DNA from: a virus
IMG/VR virus record: IMGVR_UViG_3300010883_000118
Span: 1 to 38,428 of that record
Strand: one strand, 5' to 3'
Length of the DNA stretch: 38,428 nucleotides
Under the pieces are notes generated by a model. The model ran no database searches, had not been told where the DNA came from, and worked only from the letters and a program-made list of their open reading frames with translations. The position numbers were made by a program, and so were the translations under genes. Shown one piece after another: positions 27,201 through 36,200 of the stretch (the stretch's first letter is position 1; the number at the start of each line of letters is the position of its first letter).

Positions 27201-30200
27201 TGGTGAAGGTGCTATACAAACTCGTTTAGCAAGTGAGTTCATGAAGTTTAAATTAAATGAAGATGCAAAAGGTTTAGGGGCTACAATAAAAAAATTCTTT
27301 AAAGAGTTGATGTATTACCTTAAGAATATGATGGGGATGAAGAATGATATTCAACGTTTATTTAGAGATCTGAATACTAGAGATTATACTTATTATACTA
27401 AAGAAGAGGCCGCATTTTATTCAAATACTCAAGTACCTAAATTAAGAGAAAAGAAAGGGTTTACTACACCACAAGTACAAGAGATTGTAGGAGGTATTAA
27501 CTTCCAGCTTGCAAAAATATTAGAAGCTAACTATGGAGAAACTTGGGCAGAGCAGCTAGGTAAAGGAAATATAATTAAGAATACTTACGAAGCTGTCAGA
27601 CAAACTATTGCAAAAAAAGCTATAGAAATAAAAGAATTAGAAACAAAGAGTGAAAACCTCAGAATACTAGGACAAACATATGCTATAGTATCAGAACCGT
27701 CTGTATGGTATGATAAACCTGGTAAGTATGGGAATATAGTAAGCCCAGGATTTATTACTCTAGCTGCAAAAGGATTAGAAGCTCTTGGAGTTAAATATAA
27801 AGTAAAACAAAATGGAGGAATAGATTTTAATAAAGCCTCAGAAATAGTAGAAGAAGTTGGTAGTGAAGAAACTGCTATAACAGATTTAGAAGAAATAGAA
27901 TCTGAAACTCAACAACATATTTATAATATTAATTTCTTTAATACTCCAGTTAAAGAGAGTTTATCTAGAGATATTAAAGTTGGTTTAAGTTTTATACGTA
28001 CTACGGAAAAAGGAAAAGTATTTGGAAACTATATGTTTCACCCATTTGATGAGGTATACTCTTATTTATCTGTAGCTCTTGCAAATACACCTACAGGTAA
28101 TGTTGTTTCCAAGTTAACGCAGTTAGCAGAGACCGGATCTCATCCTTTAGTAAAGGAAGTAGTTCAGCTTTATGGAACACAGACTAAACAATGGCAAAAT
28201 AAATTTTCTTCTCACTTTAATAAACAAAATATAGATTTCTTAACCTTAGTTATTCAGGATGGTGTAGGAAAGGTAATAAGAACAAATAGAAATGACTTAG
28301 TAAAACAAGTTATTACTAAGTGGGTTGATAATAGAACTAATACAGATTTATTTCTCCCAGCTACAGGACAAGTAGACTTAATAAATACTGAAGCGGTTAC
28401 TAAACTCGATACACTTTATAAAGAAACTCAACGATTAGCTCAGTTAGGAGATAAAGCAAAGTATTTAAGAGCTTTTAAGAATACATTAGATTATGCAGGT
28501 ATGGAGTTAGGACGTGATGCCTATAAGACATTATTTGAAGATGAAACTATGCAGATAGAAGATTTACATACTTATATGGTGGGATCAAAATCTTTTGAAT
28601 ATATTCTAAGAGGATTAAAAAAAGCTATCCCTTCAAGTCCCTATTTACCTGGAAGTGAAACATCTGCCCTAAGACGTATAGCATCCTTAGCGTCAAAGTT
28701 CTCAATAGATCATTACACAGGATCTTTTTTAGGCGCAGATAAAAAAGTTATTTATGCTATAAACTTAAATACATTTGATTCTAAAGCAACATTACAGTTG
28801 AGATCTGATGAAACCTATGAACAGGTTATACAGACTAGATTTAAAGATACATTCTATAGCCCTACACCAGGGATGAGGCATTTAATTTTAGATATGCTAG
28901 CAACTAATCCTGAAGTACGTCTTAACTTCCAACTAAATACCTTTGATGCTATAAAAGAAGATGGTTATGGAGGGAGAGCTACAGTCTATGATAATATGAA
29001 TCAGGAGTTAGCTGCTCAGACAAGAGTAGCAATGTATTTTAATAGTGGATTAGCATTTGGACATTTTAATACAGGTACAAAAGGAGATAAATCTCAATCT
29101 AAATACATACAACTACCTAAAATTTCTCCAGATGGTAGATTTAGCGGAAGATTATGGACGTCTGGAAATGATAGGTCCTATGATGGATGGGTTAAAACTG
29201 CTGTAGATCTCTTAAGACCTGCAGTATACGGCGAATTAGCCCGAATAGCTAAAACAAATAAGCAATTATTCGGTCATAATCCTATACCTTTAAATGAACA
29301 GCAGGAGAATGTACATTACCAAGAGGTTAAAGGAGATAATCAAGGTAATGGATTACGTTTTATAGCGTTCCCATTACTAAATGAGCCTAAATATAATTTC
29401 TTTTCCCCAAGTGGGAGACTAAATATGGCATTTGAAAATCTAAGTTCTATGGCTACCGTTGAGAGTCAGAGAGTTGCTATAGGAGATAGTCTTACTAGAT
29501 ATGTAAAAGAGAATATCACAGGAACCATTGAAGCATTGGAATTAGCCGGTGTTGTTAAAAAACAAAATAATGGCTCATATACTAATGTAAGCTTACCTTC
29601 TGAAATTATTACCGGTAAAATGCTTCAAGGAGATATATCACCAGCTTTAGTAGAGTTTGCAGTAAATGATTTGGTATACAAACCTTATATTAATACAACT
29701 TTTGGTCCTGATTTAGCTTACTACAAAACAGATTCAACAGGTAATCCTATTATTGATGCCGGTAAAAGAGCATACGGACCTATTACTCCAGGAACCGATG
29801 CTGTATGGAATGAAGAAAAACAGTATGGACTTAAACCCCAATTTTCACATGCAGTCTTAAATGATGTTTTTAGAGATAGAGAGGCAGCTATATTCGATCT
29901 GCTAATAGCTTCAGGAACTAATACTAAAGAGGCTAAACGAATCTCAAGTGCTTATAGAAAAGTTAATTCAACAGATGCGCAAGGGTTTACTACTCTAGAA
30001 TTTCATAAAAGCGAAATGGAATCTGATGGTTCTTGGCTTGATACACATGATAATGCATATAATAAGTACTGGTCTAAAGGGCTAATGGGAGATAGAGAAA
30101 GTCGTGCTTTGTACTTAGACCCAAGAAAGACTTATTACTACGGAGATAGATTATCTATTGATTCTCAAGGTAATGAAAGTATTATATGGGAGCAAATTAA

Positions 30201-33200
30201 ACATTCAACTATTCCATTACTTAGAGAGTTTACAGAGCTGTATAAGGAAACACCGGGAGAAAATAAGCTTACATTGAACCAGTTACGAATTCGTATGGAA
30301 AATAAAAATAATCCTATTGATATGGTGAACTTTGTATCTGCTTTAAAGATTGGAGCTAGTGGTGTATTTGATTATACTGAAGATATAAATACTATAAAAG
30401 TTAATTACTTACCGTCAACCCACTTAAGAAGTCCTCAAGTGATTAAAACAAAAGTTGGAGATGCTCTAGATGGTACACAGAGAGCTAAATTAATTTTATT
30501 AAATATATTAGACGAAACGAACTATAATGTATTCAATGCTAAGATAGAAGGTAAGAGCATAAAGAATCTTTATAATGATCTTTATGCAGAGCGTATTAAA
30601 CGATCTCATGATCAGTTAGTATCTGAATTAGGAGTTAAAGAATACGAAAATGCTTTAGATAATAGAGTTGAAATAGGTGAAGAGCAATATGCTAAAGAAG
30701 AATTAAAATTTTTACAAAAGACACGGGATGTAATTACACAAAGTTTAGATAGCAGGGCATTACCTGATAATTATTATCTAGCTTTAGATATAGATGAACT
30801 TGTAAATGATATGGATACATATGGATTTGCAGCTCCTTTAGCTTTTCCTCCATTTGCAAAAAGATTTGAAAGTATATTGTTATCACTATTTAAAAATAGA
30901 GTCTTAAAACAACGTTTTAATGGTATGAGTGTGGTTCAGGTAGCTGAATTCGGATTTGGTATTGATAAAACACTTGAATCAAAACAACATAAGAACGGAG
31001 GTGTTTACGCTGAAGTAGCTCTTCCTTATGAAGTAGCAGTTAAATTAGGATTAAAACCTGGAGATGTAACGAATGATTTAGATGTTCTTGATTTAATAGG
31101 TTATAGAATTCCTACACAAGGAAAAAACTCTATGCTATCTCTCAAGATAACTAGGATACTACCTGAAAATATGGGAGGTGTAATTTTATTCCCTGCAGAG
31201 GTTACTACTATTATGGGATCTGATTTTGATGTAGATAAAATGTATCTTATGTTCCCCGAATTATCTAAATCTAAAGAGAAAATAAGCGCATTCAGCTTAG
31301 AAAAATATAATGAAAGTAAATCATTTGAAGGCCTGTCTGATGAAGCTATTAGTAATGCAATATTTGATATAAGTAATAGTATCCTTACAGCTAAAGAACA
31401 TGCTCAAGAGATATTAGACCCCTTAGATTCACCTACATACACCAAAAAACTAGCGCAATATGAAAAATTAGGATTCATTCCAGATATTTCAGGTATGAAT
31501 ATAAATTCATTTGCTGCAGATATGTATTTAGAAAAAATTAATAAAGATGCTGGAATGTTAATCGGTCTCTTTTCTTTACAAGCTACTGGTCATGCTATGG
31601 CGCAACAGATGGATGTTTCTCTACAGAATGGCTATGAAATTAATATAGAAGCGGGCGGCAAAAAGACTCATACGGACTTAAGTAGAGTACTTGGTTTCGA
31701 TGGTTATTATATTTCTACTTATTTATCTGAGGATCAGAATGAATCACTTGATAATGCTAAGTACCAAAGAATTGGTCGAGTTGGTGTAACAGTATATAAT
31801 AGCGGTGTTGTAGCCCTCTTAAATAGAATTGGATTTAATAATTCTATTACATTAGACTTTATTAATCAACCAATTTTAAGAGAATTCTTTAGGCTAAGAG
31901 CTTTAGCTGGCCCAGAAATGGCTGATATACAGATCGCTAAAGACATAGTAGGAAAGATAGGTACAACAATAGAGTTTACTGATATACACTATAATAATAA
32001 TGTTGCATATACTCCATCTAAAACTTCTTTAGAAGAATCTCTAATAATTGATTATAGCGCTGACCAGTTTAAAGTCCCCCAAACACAAATACTCTCTGAT
32101 TTTTTACAGTATAGTAAAGTAGCAAGAGATTTAAGCAGGTTTAATACTGCTGTAAGTCCTGAAACTTTAAAGAATACAAGCCGTCTAAGTTATTTTGAAC
32201 GCTATAATAGAGCTGTTGAGTCTTTTAATACTGGACAAGCTTCTATAAATATTGGGAATTCTACCTCTAGATTAGAGGCGTTTAGAGAATATGGACTAGA
32301 TGCAGCTGTTTCGTATACATCAAAGTTCATTCCATATAATGTTCCAGGATTCCTTGAGCTAAAGAATAAGATAGCTACGACTACAGGACAACTAGATAGA
32401 ACTCTTACTCCTGAATTAACAGATGTAATAAATGGAATGGCATTATACTATTCATTCACCAAAAAGAATTCTCCATTTGGACTAATGATATACGAAAAGA
32501 ATGAAGCAGTACAAAAATATTTATTTACTGCAGAAGGATCATTACTTAAAGCTTTAACCCGGATAAAAGAACAGTACGGATTAACAAATGATCCATTTTT
32601 AGGTATGTTATACGGCCATGAAAATAATGTGAGTATAGATAATGTTTTACAAACTATAGCTTTTAATAATACTACACGACTGGGTACACCCCAATTAAAC
32701 TTAATTACAGATAGATGGGCAGAGTTATTACAAGATCCTAGAGATGAAGTTAGAATTCTAGCACAGAATTTAGTTAAGTACGCAGTGATAACATCTGGAT
32801 TTATGTTAGGGCCTAACTCTTTTGTAGATTTAATTCCTATTTCTTACTGGCAATCTGCAGGTTTAACTGATTATTTCAGAAAAGAATCTCGTAGTATGGG
32901 ATATGAAAATTACTTTGATGATAATGCTGTAGAACAGATTATAAGAAACATGTATACAGAACAGGGCCTTTTAATGACTATAGATTCTAAGTCTTTAGAA
33001 ACCAGTGATGTATTAAGAAAAGCCCACGGCCTTAACCAAAATCAATATTTTATTCATAAAAAACAAACACCACAGATATTCGTTGATAGTTTAGAAGTAG
33101 GAGTTCAAGAATATGTAGGATATTTTAAAGCCTTTACTGGAGATAAATTTAGACTCTTTAAGTTTAAGAGGAGTACAGCTCGAGGGGGGATTTATGAAGA

Positions 33201-36200
33201 GATTACTCCTCTAGGTACAAGATTTAGACATGTAGAGATGCAGGCTGATAATGTTGTTGTAGAGAGTATGAACCCAAGCAATGCTTTAATGCATGAACCG
33301 ACTCCAGTTAAAGATATAACGGAAATAACATTAGATCAGAGAATAGATGAGTCTAATAGCAGTGAAACAAATGGCGGTTTAATGCCTAGACTAACTCCTA
33401 ATGTAAAAACAGCAGTTCTAAACGAATTAGACCAGAGGATAGAAACTTGGTTAATGGAAAACTTTGGGATACCTGTAGAAAAATACGATAGTCTTAAAGT
33501 TAAATTAGGAGTAGATGCTATTGGTGTGGCAGATATGGCTAATAGAGTAGTTAAGGTAGATAATGAAAGAGATCGTTACACATTACCGGAAGAAGCAGGT
33601 CACTTTTATGTAGAAATGATGGATAACCCTTCATTTGATAGATTAATAAATCTAGTAGGAAGTACTCAAACCTATGAACAGGTCCTTAAAGACTATAGTG
33701 GATTATATACCACTGACTTAGAGTTTAAGAAAGAGGCCGCAGGACAAATCTTAGGAAAGTATATTGTAGGGACCTATACAAATGAAGTTGCTAAAGAAGA
33801 TTATGGCTCAGGTTTAATGGGAACATTAAGAAAGGTTTGGGATTCTATTAAACGATTCTTTAATAGAATTGGTATAAAAGAATCTATAAACGACTTAAAT
33901 AGTCAGTTATATGATATTTTAGGGCCTGCAGCATCAGCTATTATAGAGAATGTGAATCCGGGAGGACTAAGCGTAGAAAATATAGGTATTCATAAATACT
34001 ATGCTTTACAGAATTCTAAAATTGAATTCAGAAATTCGGATGGAAATGTAGTTAATATGGGAGATAAGGCTAAAACAATGTTTAGGCGTGTGGGTAGATA
34101 TGCATCTACAAAGATTCCATATTTAAAAACTTTTACCCAGAAAGAAGCTTTAAACGAGTTGCTAGCAGAGAGTAAACAAATTGTTGCCCCTACAGCTAGT
34201 AATAACTACTATATGCAAGATGGTGTAAAATTAAACCGTGTAAGCAGCTTAATGGAGATATTCCAACATCCTTTTGAACAACAAGAAATGGCAGAGAAAG
34301 TAGCCGCTAAGAATCAAAAAGAGGGTAGTCCTTTTAATACGGCAGATAAAGTTCAGAATCTATGGGATTTCTTAAGAGATGATATGGGGACAGGGCTACA
34401 CAATCTAATGCAGGGCATAATAGAAAAAAGAAGCCTAGATGAGTTAATAAATAGTGTACCGGAGAATCAACAAACAGCTTTTAGAAATGCTATACCACAA
34501 TTACGTGAATGGGTAAGAGAGAAAGAAGCTGCAGGAAGTACTCTGTACTCAGAAACTTTAATAGCAGATAAATCTGATTTGGTAGCAGGTACTGCTGATA
34601 TTATTGAGCTTACATCAGATGGAAGAAAAATAATATGGGATTTAAAAACAAAAGCAAGAGGGAAGTTCGCTACTATAGAACAAAGATTACCTAATTTTAT
34701 AGGAGCTCTATCAGGTATAACAAATACATTATTTAATAAGTATCGATTACAGCTTTCTATATATAAGCATATAATTGAAGAGAAGGGTATCAAGATAGAC
34801 CAAATAAATATTTTACCTTTAGAAGCAGATGTAAATGTTGATAACGAAGGAAATATCACATTTGCTAAGGTATCTTTCCCGGAGACTAATTTACAAGTAC
34901 TAAATAAATTAACTAATATGCAGCCTATAGAGTCTAAACTTATAAAGAAAGCTATTAGTTACGTATCACCCGAAACCGATGAAGCTGGGATAAAACAACA
35001 AGAAGACGCTGATAAATTATTAACCATATTCCAAAAGGCTAAAGATCAAATCGCTACAAAAATAGTTAAGTATAAAAAAGCACAAAATAGTTCTGAGTAC
35101 CTAACGGCAATAAAAACATTACATGAGGAACTTGATGAGCTTACTGAGAAAGAAGGATTAATTCTATATACTAAACGTGCGGTCAGAGATATAAACAGTG
35201 CTTATAAAAAATTAAAAAGTCTACAAAAGACAGGAGGACTAAACGCAAAGAACTTAGGCCAAATATTAGATTTTGTAAGTGTATACGATATATTAGATAA
35301 CATAACTTTAATGGCTCCTATGCTTGCAGAGTCTGGGTATAAGAATCTCTTAGAGAACTATGTTCAACCAGCTATAGCAAAGAGAGAGCTTGTAAAAACT
35401 GAACATGCAGCTTTAATAAGACCAATGATTGCTGAGGCATTAGGAAGATTAAGCAAAAATCCTGGTATGAGTATAAAAGCATTAGAAGCTCAGTTATTAA
35501 TTGCGCCAAGAGACATATCAGCTGCGGCTAGATGGGCAGATGGTTTAGGAGACTCTACAGATACTACACTTGCTATGGTAAGTAAACTAGTTGCTATACA
35601 AAGAAGAAAGGTAAGTGAAGCTACAATAAATTTACGAAATGGAACTTCTACTACTGAGGGCCTTATGAAAGTAACGAAAGCTTTAGAGAAGTTTCAACAT
35701 AACCGAGGTGTAAATCTCTATTCAAATAGAGCAGTATTTGATTTTATGCTAGAGACTACTGAAAAAGGACAAGTTACAGGAAGTATAGTAGGACTGCATA
35801 CACCAGAGTTTAAAGCTCTTCAAGATAAATTTATAGAAGATAATACCCATCTAGACAAACTAAATTGGAATCTGTTCTATGCAGAACATAACCCAAATAA
35901 TTATTTAAGTCCTAAGATGCAAGCTCTTAATGAAATGAGCAAAGAAGATCCAAGAAGAGTATTTTATGATTTTTATGAAGAGAATTATACATATGCTCAA
36001 AGTTTATTACCAGCAAGTTATAGAAAGAAGAGAGCATTACCATCTCTTAGAGCATCGGCAGGTGAAAGAATAACGGAGAAAGAAGGAGGTATAATTACTA
36101 GAAGTTATGATGCAGTAAAAGAATCTATACTTGAAATGACAGTAAGACAAGTAGATAATGTTTCTTATGGGGAATACACAGACGAAAGTGGAAACCCATT

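Noticed and set aside
34467-34859. Minus-strand open frame of 130 codons inside the giant gene
   Set aside because: It mirrors the conserved nuclease domain on the + strand, whose catalytic motifs explain the sequence. It has no independent support.
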